64,000 bases of DNA, from contig NZ_JASJOF010000006.1 in NCBI RefSeq assembly GCF_030163795.1, positions 234,665-298,664 on the forward strand. The letters run 5' to 3'. The notes beneath the pieces are model-generated. The model ran no database searches and was not told where the DNA came from. It was given only the letters and a program-made list of their open reading frames with translations. The stretch is from Roseicyclus marinus (GTDB taxonomy: Bacteria; Pseudomonadota; Alphaproteobacteria; Rhodobacterales; Rhodobacteraceae). Of this stretch, positions 55,022 to 63,900 are shown piece after piece; position 1 is the stretch's first letter; each line of letters opens with the position of its first letter. The translations under genes and the position numbers were made by a program.

Positions 55022-56353
55022 ATGGATCCCACACCCCTGACCGACAGTGTCTCCGCCCTCGCCGATCCCAGCACATGGATCACGGCCGCCGTGATCTTTT
55101 TCCTGCTTTTTTGCTCGGGCTTCTTCTCGGGCTCCGAAACCGCGCTCACCGCCGCCTCGCGCGGCAAGCTGCGGTCGATGGCCGACCGGGACGAGGCGGG
55201 CGCCAAGGGTGCTGAACGCGCCCTCACCCTCAAGGAGGATAACGAACGCCTGATCGGCGGCATCCTTCTGGGCAACAACCTCGTCAACATCCTCGCGACC
55301 TCGCTTGCCACGGCCCTTTTCACCGCCCTTCTGGGCGAGGGCGGCATCGCGGCCGCGACACTGGTGATGACGGCGCTCGTCCTGATCTTCGCCGAGGTTC
55401 TGCCCAAGACCTACGCGATCAACGATCCCGAACGCACCGCCTCGCGCATTGCCCGGCCCATCGGCCTTGTCATCGCGATCATGGCCCCGGTGGTCAGCCT
55501 CGTGCGCATCGTGGTGCGCGGTGTCTTGCGGCTTTTCGGGGTGCGCATCGACGCCTCCGCCAACATGCTCTCCGTCCACGAGGAGATCATGGGCGCGCTC
55601 TCCCTCGGCCACCAGGAAGGCACCGTGGAAAAGGAACAGCGCGACCGCCTTCTCGGCGCGCTCGACCTGCACGAACGCACGGTCGAGGAGATCATGCTGC
55701 ACCGCTCGGGGATCGAGATGATCGACGCCGATGCCGACCCGGAGGAAATCCTCAGCCAGGCCCTGCAATCCTCCCACACCCGCCTGCCCGTCTACCGGGG
55801 CGAGCCCGAGAATGTCATCGGCGTGATCCATGCCAAGGACCTGCTTCGCGCCGTCGACCGCCTGACGCGCGGCGAGGATGCGTCGGGCCTTCAGGGCTTC
55901 AAGATCATGGACGTGGCGGTAAAGCCCTATTTCATTCCCGAAACGACCACGCTCGACGACCAGTTGCGCCAGTTTCTCAAGCGCCACACCCATTTCGCGC
56001 TGGTGATCGACGAATACGGCGCGCTGCGCGGCCTCATCACGCTCGAGGACATCCTCGAGGAAATCGTGGGCGAGATCACCGATGAATTCGACGTCGCCGA
56101 AACCCCGGTCCTTGCCCCCGGCCCCGACGGGAATTTCGTGATCGACGGCGCGATGACGATCCGCGACTTCAACCGCGCCACCGATTTTTCCCTGCCCGAC
56201 GACGAGGCCAATACCGTCGCGGGCCTCGTCATCCACGAGGCGCAATCCATCCCTGTTGTCGGCCAATGCTTCAGCTTTCACGGCTTCCGCTTCGAGGTGG
56301 CCGAACGCGACCGCAACCGTCTGACGCGGCTCAAGATCCGGAAACTGGGCTGA
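55022..56353 (+). CDS. CNNM/CBS-pair membrane protein (HlyC/CorC family)
   Basis: A 443-residue protein with an N-terminal CNNM transmembrane domain (residues about 15-200: FFLLFCSGFFSGSETALTAA, GGILLGNNLVNILATSLAT, LIFAEVLPKTYAI), two CBS domains (about 215-335, with LPVYRGEPENVIGVIHAKDL and FALVIDEYGALRGLITLEDI) and the C-terminal transporter-associated CorC domain (DGNFVIDGAMTIRDFN). Relatives are linked to magnesium efflux. The ATG at 55022 was chosen because earlier codons lie in the repeat element. Its 3' end overlaps the convergent DUF2254 gene by 23 bases. Confidence 0.9.
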   Translation: MDPTPLTDSVSALADPSTWITAAVIFFLLFCSGFFSGSETALTAASRGKLRSMADRDEAGAKGAERALTLKEDNERLIGGILLGNNLVNILATSLATALFTALLGEGGIAAATLVMTALVLIFAEVLPKTYAINDPERTASRIARPIGLVIAIMAPVVSLVRIVVRGVLRLFGVRIDASANMLSVHEEIMGALSLGHQEGTVEKEQRDRLLGALDLHERTVEEIMLHRSGIEMIDADADPEEILSQALQSSHTRLPVYRGEPENVIGVIHAKDLLRAVDRLTRGEDASGLQGFKIMDVAVKPYFIPETTTLDDQLRQFLKRHTHFALVIDEYGALRGLITLEDILEEIVGEITDEFDVAETPVLAPGPDGNFVIDGAMTIRDFNRATDFSLPDDEANTVAGLVIHEAQSIPVVGQCFSFHGFRFEVAERDRNRLTRLKIRKLG

Positions 56354-57590
56354 GGCAGGCGGCCTCCAGCCGCGCGCGGTCGGTCTCGTCCTCCATCTCG
56401 GCCATCGCGCGCCTTGCGTGATCGGCGGCGGCCTTGCGCGCGGCATCGGCCAGCCGCGCATTGCCCAGCCGCCCCAAAGACCCCAGCGCATCTTGCAACG
56501 CCAGATGCACCTCCAGCGCGCCGCCCGCATAACGCGCCACCGCCCCGAAACCGACCTCGAACAGACGGCTGCGATCGACCGGCATCATCCAGACCCGCTC
56601 GCAGCGCGGGCTGTCCTCTGGCTCCAGCGCAAGGGCGCCCATGACCCGCGCCAGCCGATAGGTCACATCGACCGCCGTGTTGGGGTCATTCACCCCCGGC
56701 GACAGGGCGCGCGTCGCCACCTCCGCCAAGGTCGCCACCGCATGGATCGGGTCCATCTCGAAGGTGCGCGCAGGACCCACCGGGATCGCGGCGCGGATCG
56801 CGGCCAGAACCTCCTCGCTCGCGCTCTGCCCCCCGATCACCCGCGCCAGAACCTCGCCCGGCTGCACGAAAGCGCCCACCGGCTGCACGACGAAGATCTC
56901 CGCCCCCAGAAAGGCGGCGCTGTCTTGCAACGCACCCTCGAAGACCTGCGTGACATAGCCCGCCCGCGTCGCCACGACCGTGACCCCGCCCTTGGGCGGC
57001 GTGCTGCCCTCGGCCATGACCCGCGCGCCCTGTGCGGGCCGCCGCGCCATCTCTTCCAGCGCGATGCGCGCCCGCGCCTCCAGCAAGTCGGCGGTATAGC
57101 CAAGGCTCCCGTAGCTATCGAGGTGGATGATCCAGCGGATGATCGTCACCACGATCCACAGCGCCACCCCTACCGTTGTGATGAACAAGACCACCAGCTC
57201 CCGCTCTCCGAACAGGTCGGCGGCCCGCAAGATCATCGCCAAAAGCGCGTATAGAAACGCCCCCAGAAAGGTCGCCAGCACCGAATGGGTCGTCTTGTCC
57301 TCCTGCAAGAGGCGGTGACTGCGCGGCGACCATTGCCCCTCGGCGCGCGAGAATCCCGTCACCATGATGGTCAGCGAAAAGGTCACCACTGCCAGCATCG
57401 AACTCGCCAGAACCGGCAAGATCGCATCGACCGCCTCCGCCCCCACCAGACCCGCCAATCCAGCGGGGATCAGCGGCCCGATCACCGTCGCCACCCCCAG
57501 CGCCATCAGCGCCAGAACCGCGACAAGGATCACCCGCACATGGATGCGGCGCGTCTGCTGGCGCAGCCAACGCAAGAAGGTGGAGAACAT
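56331..57590 (-). CDS. DUF2254 membrane protein
   Basis: A 419-residue inner-membrane protein. Four hydrophobic segments occupy about residues 20-160 (VILVAVLALMALGVATVIG, PVLASSMLAVVTFSLTIMV, FLGAFLYALLAMIL, LVVLFITTVGVALWIVVTI), followed by a soluble C-terminal half with SPGVNDPNTAVDVTYRLARV, typical of DUF2254. The function of the family is not known. The ATG at 57588-57590 (MFSTFLRWL) was preferred to an upstream one. It is divergent from the flavoprotein gene and overlaps the CNNM gene tail to tail. Confidence 0.85.
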   Translation of the reverse strand: MFSTFLRWLRQQTRRIHVRVILVAVLALMALGVATVIGPLIPAGLAGLVGAEAVDAILPVLASSMLAVVTFSLTIMVTGFSRAEGQWSPRSHRLLQEDKTTHSVLATFLGAFLYALLAMILRAADLFGERELVVLFITTVGVALWIVVTIIRWIIHLDSYGSLGYTADLLEARARIALEEMARRPAQGARVMAEGSTPPKGGVTVVATRAGYVTQVFEGALQDSAAFLGAEIFVVQPVGAFVQPGEVLARVIGGQSASEEVLAAIRAAIPVGPARTFEMDPIHAVATLAEVATRALSPGVNDPNTAVDVTYRLARVMGALALEPEDSPRCERVWMMPVDRSRLFEVGFGAVARYAGGALEVHLALQDALGSLGRLGNARLADAARKAAADHARRAMAEMEDETDRARLEAACLSPVSGS

Positions 57591-57690
57591 CGGGCAAGCC
57601 TCCGCTCTGCGACAGGGCATGTCGCTTTTGGACAAGTGGGTCGCACACCCTTCGCGCGACCTTCCGCAGGCAAGCTAACGGAGGCGGAAG

Positions 57691-60102
57691 ATGAAGACCA
57701 CAACGCACGTCTGCATCATCGGGGGGGGCGTCGTCGGTTGTTCGGTCGCCTATCACCTGACCAAACTGGGCTGGACGGACGTGATGCTGCTGGAACGCTC
57801 GGAACTGACGAGCGGGTCGACATGGCACGCGGCGGGCGGCTTTCACACTCTGAACGGCGACACCAACATGGCCGCCCTTCAGGGCTACACGATCCGCCTC
57901 TACCGCGAACTCGAAGAGATCACGGGCCTGTCCTGCGGCCTGCACCATGTCGGCGGCCTGACGCTCGCCGATACGCCCGAACGCTTCGACATGCTCAAGG
58001 CCGAACGCGCGAAACACCGCTACATGGGCAATGACACGGCGATCCTCGGGCCCGAGGAGATCCGCAAACTCTCCCCCATCACCAACATCGACGGGATCCT
58101 CGGCGCGCTCTACGACCCGCTCGACGGTCACCTTGATCCTTCGGGAACGACCCACGCCTATGCCAAGGCCGCGCGCATGGCGGGCGCCAAAATCGTGCTT
58201 CATACCAAGGTGATCGAAACCAACCCCCGACCCGATGGCACATGGGACGTCGTGACCGACAAGGGCACGATCCATGCCGAACACGTGGTCAATGCCGCAG
58301 GCCTCTGGGCGCGCGAGGTGGGCGCGATGGCGGGCTGCGTCCTGCCGCTCCATCCGATGGAACACCAGTATATCGTGACCGAGGAGGTGCCCGAGATCAT
58401 GGCCCTTCTGGCCGAAGGGCACGAACACCCCCACGTCATGGATCCCGCAGGCGAAAGCTATCTCCGGCAAGAGGGGCGCGGGCTTTGCATCGGCTTTTAC
58501 GAACAACCCTGCCGCCCTTGGGCCGTCGACGGCACGCCCTGGACCTTCGGCCATGAACTCCTGCCCGACGATTTCGACAAGATCGAGGACAGCATCGCCT
58601 TCGCCTATCGGCGTTTCCCGGTTCTGGAACGGGCGGGCGTCAAATCCGTGATCCACGGCCCCTTCACTTTCGCCCCCGATGGCAACCCGTTGGTCGGCCC
58701 CGTCCCGGGCCTCAGGAACTACTGGTCGGCCTGCGGCGTGATGGCGGGCTTTTCGCAAGGCGGCGGCGTGGGCCTCATGCTCGCGCAATGGATGGTCGAG
58801 GGCGAGACGGAACGCGACGTGATGGCGATGGATGTCGCCCGCTTCGGCCGCTGGATCGGTCCGGGCTACACCCTACCCAAGGTGATCGAAAACTACCAGA
58901 CGCGCTTTTCCGTCAGCTACCCGAACGAGGAAAAGCCCGCCGCCCGCCCCCATCGCACCACGCCCATGTATGACACGTTCGACGCCATGGGCGCGGTCTG
59001 GGGGCAGCAATACGGGCTCGAGGTGGTCAATTACTTCGCGGGTGCCGGCGAAAACAGATACGAAACCCCCTCCTTCCGCCGCTCCAACGCCTTTGACGCG
59101 ACCGCGCGCGAAGTGCAGGCCGTGCGCACCGCCGTCGGCATCAACGAGCTTCAGAATTTCGGCAAATACCGCGTCACGGGCCGCGATGCGCGCGGCTGGC
59201 TCGACCACGTGATGGCGGGCCGCATCCCCGCACCGGGGCGGATTTCGCTGTCGCCCATGCTGTCGGAAAAGGGACGGATCGTCGGCGATTTCACCATTTC
59301 CTGCCTGTCCGAGACAGAGTTTCAACTGACCGCCAGCTATGGCGCACAGGATTACCATTTGCGCTGGTTCGACAAGTGGTTGTCGGGTGACGTTCATGTC
59401 GCGAACATCTCCGACACCCGCAGCGGCTTCCAGATCGCAGGCCCCCGCGCGCGCGATCTTTTGGCCGCTGTTGCGCGTCAGGATGTCAGCGACATGGCCT
59501 TCATGGATGTCCGCCGCCTGACCATCGGCCTCTCGGATGCCATCGTCCAGCGTGTCAGCTACACCGGCGATCTGGGCTACGAGATCTATGTCGACACCCT
59601 GGAACAACGCGCGCTCTGGCGGGCGCTCTGGGACAAAGGGCAGGACTTCGGGATCAAGCCCTTCGGCATGCGCGCCATGATGTCCCTGCGCCTCGATCGC
59701 GGGTTCGGGTCCTGGATGCGGGAATTCTCGCCCGATTACACCCCTGCCGAAACCGGCCTCGACCGCTTCATCGCGTGGAAGAAACCCGTCGCATTCATCG
59801 GCCGACAGGCGGCCGAGGCTGCACGCACCGCGCCCCCCGCCCGCCGCCTGACCCAATTTCTGGTCGATGCCGCGGATGCCGATGTGGTCGCCTATGAACC
59901 GATCTGGCTCGACGGTGCGGTCGTGGGTTTCTGCACCTCGGGCGGCTATTCGCACTGGACCGGGCAATCGACCGCGTTCGGCTTCCTGCCCTCCGAGCGG
60001 ATCATGGATGGATTGCCCGTCGAGATCGAGATATTGGGCGAGATGCGGCCCGCGCGTGTGGTGACGTCACCGCTTTGGGAAGATCCGCGAATGCGGGCGT
60101 AG
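57691..60102 (+). CDS. Dimethylglycine dehydrogenase-like FAD/folate oxidoreductase
   Basis: An 803-residue fusion. Residues 1 to about 400 are a DAO-type FAD domain (CIIGGGVVGCSVAYHLTKLG dinucleotide loop, SGSTWHAAGGFHTL, FAPDGNPLVGPVPGLRNYW). Residues about 430-795 are a GcvT-like folate-binding aminomethyl domain (YDTFDAMGAVWGQQYGLEV, GYEIYVDTLEQ, FGMRAMMSLRLDRGF, then the GcvT C-terminal barrel). This is the layout of dimethylglycine and sarcosine dehydrogenases that pass one-carbon units to tetrahydrofolate. The exact N-methyl substrate is not determinable. The ribosome-binding site GGAGGCGGAAG precedes the ATG. Confidence 0.88.
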   Translation: MKTTTHVCIIGGGVVGCSVAYHLTKLGWTDVMLLERSELTSGSTWHAAGGFHTLNGDTNMAALQGYTIRLYRELEEITGLSCGLHHVGGLTLADTPERFDMLKAERAKHRYMGNDTAILGPEEIRKLSPITNIDGILGALYDPLDGHLDPSGTTHAYAKAARMAGAKIVLHTKVIETNPRPDGTWDVVTDKGTIHAEHVVNAAGLWAREVGAMAGCVLPLHPMEHQYIVTEEVPEIMALLAEGHEHPHVMDPAGESYLRQEGRGLCIGFYEQPCRPWAVDGTPWTFGHELLPDDFDKIEDSIAFAYRRFPVLERAGVKSVIHGPFTFAPDGNPLVGPVPGLRNYWSACGVMAGFSQGGGVGLMLAQWMVEGETERDVMAMDVARFGRWIGPGYTLPKVIENYQTRFSVSYPNEEKPAARPHRTTPMYDTFDAMGAVWGQQYGLEVVNYFAGAGENRYETPSFRRSNAFDATAREVQAVRTAVGINELQNFGKYRVTGRDARGWLDHVMAGRIPAPGRISLSPMLSEKGRIVGDFTISCLSETEFQLTASYGAQDYHLRWFDKWLSGDVHVANISDTRSGFQIAGPRARDLLAAVARQDVSDMAFMDVRRLTIGLSDAIVQRVSYTGDLGYEIYVDTLEQRALWRALWDKGQDFGIKPFGMRAMMSLRLDRGFGSWMREFSPDYTPAETGLDRFIAWKKPVAFIGRQAAEAARTAPPARRLTQFLVDAADADVVAYEPIWLDGAVVGFCTSGGYSHWTGQSTAFGFLPSERIMDGLPVEIEILGEMRPARVVTSPLWEDPRMRA

Positions 60103-60128
60103 GGACGGCGCGCCGGAAGGCGCAAGCT

Positions 60129-60261
60129 CCCCCGTCACCAGAGGTGACGACGTCAAAGTAGGGGGCTCTGCCCCCGTCACCAGAGGCGACGACTTCAAAG
60201 TAGGGGGCTCTGCCCCCGTCGCCTTTGGCGACTCCCCCGGAGTTTTTCGGCCAAGATGAAG
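60129..60261 (+). repeat. Composite intergenic element, copy C, with two tandem 42-base units
   Basis: Two direct repeats of 42 bases (60129-60170 and 60171-60212) differ at two positions. Each has a hairpin GTCACC-AGA-GGTGAC (one pair changed in unit two), a spacer ending CAAAGTA, and GGGGGCTCTG that pairs with the next CCCCC. A third, partial unit follows: GTCGCC-TTT-GGCGAC (60218-60232) and the tail TCCCCCGGAGTTTTTCGGCC AAGATGAAG, ending at 60261. The tail leads into GGAGG, the ribosome-binding site of the next gene. Confidence 0.85.
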
Positions 60262-60271
60262 GAGGGCCGCG

Positions 60272-60865
60272 ATGGAGCCCGATGCCACCACGATCCTGCT
60301 GCTTGCCGCAGGCCGGTCCAGCCGGATGCGCGGCACCGACAAGCTGATGGAAGAGATCGACGGCGCGCCGATTTTGCAGATCATGGCGCGCCGCGCGACG
60401 CGGGCCGGCGTGCCGGTGCGCGTCGTCCTTGGCCCGGATCAGGAGACGCGGCGCGCGGCCCTTGCCGGGCTCGATCTACGGATCGTCGAAGCCACGGACA
60501 GCGACGGTATGGCCGCCTCGATCCGCGCGGGCGTCGAAGGCCTGACCGGGCCGGTCCTGCTGGTCTTGGCCGATATGCCCGAGATCACGGCGCAGGACCT
60601 CTACCTGATGGTCTCGCTTGGCGCACAGGCCCCGCAGGCGATCCTGCGCGCAGCCAGCCGCGACGGCCAACCCGGCCACCCCGTTCTGTTTCCCGCCGAT
60701 CTCGTGCCGGAACTGGCGCAGATCCGTGGCGACCAAGGCGCGCGCGACATCCTGCGCGCGGCAGCGGCGCGCGTCCATCTTCTGCCGCTGGCGGGCGACC
60801 GGGCGCTCGTCGATCTCGACACGCCCGAGGCATGGGCGCAATGGCGGGCGCGACAGGGCGCCTGA
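60272..60865 (+). CDS. MobA-like (MocA-type) nucleotidyltransferase
   Basis: A 197-residue NTP transferase. The nucleotide loop is LLLAAGRSSRMRGTDKLMEE, followed by VLLVLADMPEITAQDLYLM and GHPVLFPADLVPELAQIRGD, typical of the MocA/MobA-like group that attaches CTP or GTP to molybdopterin. No other molybdenum gene is nearby, so the substrate remains open. The ribosome-binding site GGAGG at 60261-60265 lies at the end of the composite repeat element. Confidence 0.82.
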   Translation: MEPDATTILLLAAGRSSRMRGTDKLMEEIDGAPILQIMARRATRAGVPVRVVLGPDQETRRAALAGLDLRIVEATDSDGMAASIRAGVEGLTGPVLLVLADMPEITAQDLYLMVSLGAQAPQAILRAASRDGQPGHPVLFPADLVPELAQIRGDQGARDILRAAAARVHLLPLAGDRALVDLDTPEAWAQWRARQGA

Positions 60866-60880
60866 CGCCCTCCCCATGAA

Positions 60881-60911
60881 GAAAGGGGCGGTCCCGAAGG
60901 CCGCCCCTTTC
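60881..60911. terminator. Bidirectional rho-independent terminator
   Basis: Arms GAAAGGGGCGG and CCGCCCCTTTC pair perfectly over 11 bases around a 9-base loop. It sits between the convergent nucleotidyltransferase and RTX-Hint genes and has A/T ends on both sides. Confidence 0.85.
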
Positions 60912-60959
60912 TCCTCTCCGTTGCCCCGGGTCAGGGCCCGCCTGTCGCGGGCCCGGCCC

Positions 60960-63900
60960 TCAGCCGCGGTGCTGCAGCAGTTTGGCCTCATGCGCCTTGA
61001 GCGACCGGCGCGCCGAGACATAGCCATCCAGACCTTCGCGCGTCTTCAGCTCGGGGAAGAGCCCGAGGATCTCGTCGCGCACCTCGTCGGCAAGCGTCCC
61101 CATCGACTGGGCGCCCGGCTGGAAGCTTTCCGTCCAGGACCCGTTCGACAGGACCACTTCGTGCCGGTCGAACATGAAGTGGACATAGGTCGTGCGCAGC
61201 GTATCGAGCTGCATGATCCCCGACGTGCCCACCAGATGCTTGGCCGGAACCAGAACCTCGCTCTCGTTGAAATAGAGGTCGGTCATCTCGTTGGCGATCA
61301 GCAACCGGTGCTGGGGCGACACCACCATGTCGCGTTCCGGCAAGCCATGGCCAAGGCTCCCCTTGCGGACAAGGATCGGGCGGAAATGCGGGTTCTGCCC
61401 CAGCTCCGCACGGTCCAGCGTCCTTTGGCCCAGCCACCGGATTTCCTGGATGCCGTTGTCGCGGGTGATCACCCGATCCCCCTCGCGCAGGCTTTCCACC
61501 GGAACCTCGCCCTTGGGCGTGGCGATCAGCGTACCGGGGGTAAAGCAGATCGGCCCGGCGATCTCTTCGATCTCGCGGAAGACCAGTTCGCCCTGCACGA
61601 CCGACTTCGTGGCGTCCGTGTAGAAGACGACGCGCCCGCTTTCGCCCGATGCCCCCGTGGGATCGATCGAATCCTCGAGGAAGATGTCGAAATCCCGGTT
61701 TCCGGTCAGGTCGAGGACGTCGATGTCGTTTCCGTCCGGATCCTCGCCGCCGACGATCGTATCGCCCAGACCCTCGCGGTAGGTGTCGCCAAAGATCGGA
61801 TCGGTGAAATTGCCGACCGTGAAGGTGTCGTTGCCCAGACCGCCCGAGAGGCTGTCGGCCCCCTGACCTCCGATGATCATGTCATCGCCCGTGCCGCCGT
61901 CGATCACGTCATCGTCGATGCCGCCGTCGAGCGTGTCATTGCCCGCGCCGCCAAAGATCGTGTCGTCATCGTCAGCCCCGAAGACGAGGTCATCGCCCGC
62001 CCCGGCATCGATCACGTCACGGCCGTTGTCGAGGATCGGATCGTTGCGGGAGGCCACGAGATTGTCGTCGATCAGGTTGAGCGTATCCGCCCCCGCCGCA
62101 TCGACACCGGCAAAGATCGTGTCGTTGCCATCCCCGGAGGTGATCGTATCCGACCCTTCGCCGCCAACGATCCGGTCAGCGCCGGTGCCCGTGCTGATGA
62201 CGTCGTCATCGAACCCGCCGTCGACCACGTTGTCACCGTCGCCCGCGTCGATGACATCCGCATCATCGCCGGTCTGGATCGTGTCATTGCCGGCCCCGGT
62301 CGTGACCACATCGCGGTCATCGGCCGGATCGGGATCGGCATTGCCCACGATCGGGAACCCGCGATCCGGAAGGCCGGTGTCGCCGCTCACGATCAGGTTG
62401 TCGCCGTCCAGATCGGTGATCGTGTCACGGCCGGAATTGCCGGTGATCGTGTCGCTGCCGGTTCCGCCGTCGAGGCTGTCGTTGCCCGAGCCGCCCGTCA
62501 GCGTATCGAGGCCAGCCCCGCCCAGCAGCGTGTCGTCGCCCTCGGCCCCGCCGAGCACGTCATTGCCCACGCCCCCGTCGACAAGGTCATTGCCCTCGTT
62601 GCCGAACAGCTCGTCGTCGCCCGCGCCACCCTGAACGGTGTCATCGCCCAGACCGCCGCTGACCGTGTCGTCCTCCGCGCCGCCATCCAGCACATCGTCG
62701 CCGATGCCACCGTTGATGACATCCTCGCCCGCACCGCCATCGACCGTGTCGTTGCCGTCCCCGGCATTGATCGTGTCGTTGCCGCCATTGCCCTCGATCA
62801 CGTCGTCCAGACCGTCCGGCCCGTCGATCGTGTCGCCTTCGGCATCGGCATAGCCGGGGTTCATCACCTCGCCGGTTTCAAGCCCGTCGACCACCCCATC
62901 GGGCAGAACGTCGAACAGGACTGTCTCGATCTCCGAGAAGGCGATGGTGACCGGCTGGCCCGCGGCGTTGTTGATCACCGCAGTGCCGCTTTCGCCCGTA
63001 CCCGTCACGGGGTCGAAGGTCGGGTCGGTCGGGTCGTAGGTGATCGACACCACGTCCAAGCCGCGCAGGTCCAGAACGTCGCCGATCCGTCCGCCCGGGT
63101 TGTTCGTCGGATCGATGACCGCCTCTTCGCCGGTCTCGCCACCGATGACCGTGATCGTGCCGGTCTCGGGGCGGGTGTCGTCGACGGTGAAGACATCATC
63201 GCCCGATCCGCCCGTCGCCAGGTCGCCGCCGCTGACCACGATGTCATCGTCGCCCGCGCCGCCGTCGATCGTGTCGACGCCATCCTCGCCGTCCAGCGTG
63301 TCGGCTCCGTCACCACCCGCGATCAGGTCGTTGCCGCCATTGCCGATGATCAGGTCGTCGCCCGCATCGCCGTTCAGCGTATCGGCACCGACGCTGGCGA
63401 GGATCGTGTCATTGCCATCGCCACCGTTGACGAGATTGCGGTTGCCCGGCCCGTCATTGCTCGTGGGATTGCCCACGGGCTGGGTGCCGTCGAAACTGCC
63501 GGGAACGAGCAGGTCATCGCCCGCGCCGCCCTCCAGCGTGTCATCGCCCGCACCACCATAGAGGCTGTCGCCGCCCTCTCCACCGGTCAGGCTGTCATTG
63601 CCGAACCCGCCGACGATGGCATCGTCGCCCGCACCGCCATCGACCGTGTCATCGCCCGCGCCCGCGTCGATCGTATCGTCGCCGCCGTTGCCCTCGATCA
63701 CATCCGGCCCGTTGCCGATCACATCGCCGCCGCCATCGGTCGGCGCGTTGCTGTCGTCATAGCCGACGCCCATGACCTCGCCGGTCTCCTCGCCGTCCAC
63801 GACCCCGTCGGGCAGCGGGTCGAAGACCACGTTCTCGATCTGGCTGAAGTTGATCGTCACCGGCTGGCCCGCAGCATTGGTGAACACCACCGTGCCGCTC

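Noticed and set aside
60067..60384. Short repeat protein encoded by the tandem 42-base units (14-residue period)
   Set aside because: The unit length divides by three so the frame stays open, but the hairpin structure and the matches at two other intergenic sites explain the sequence better.
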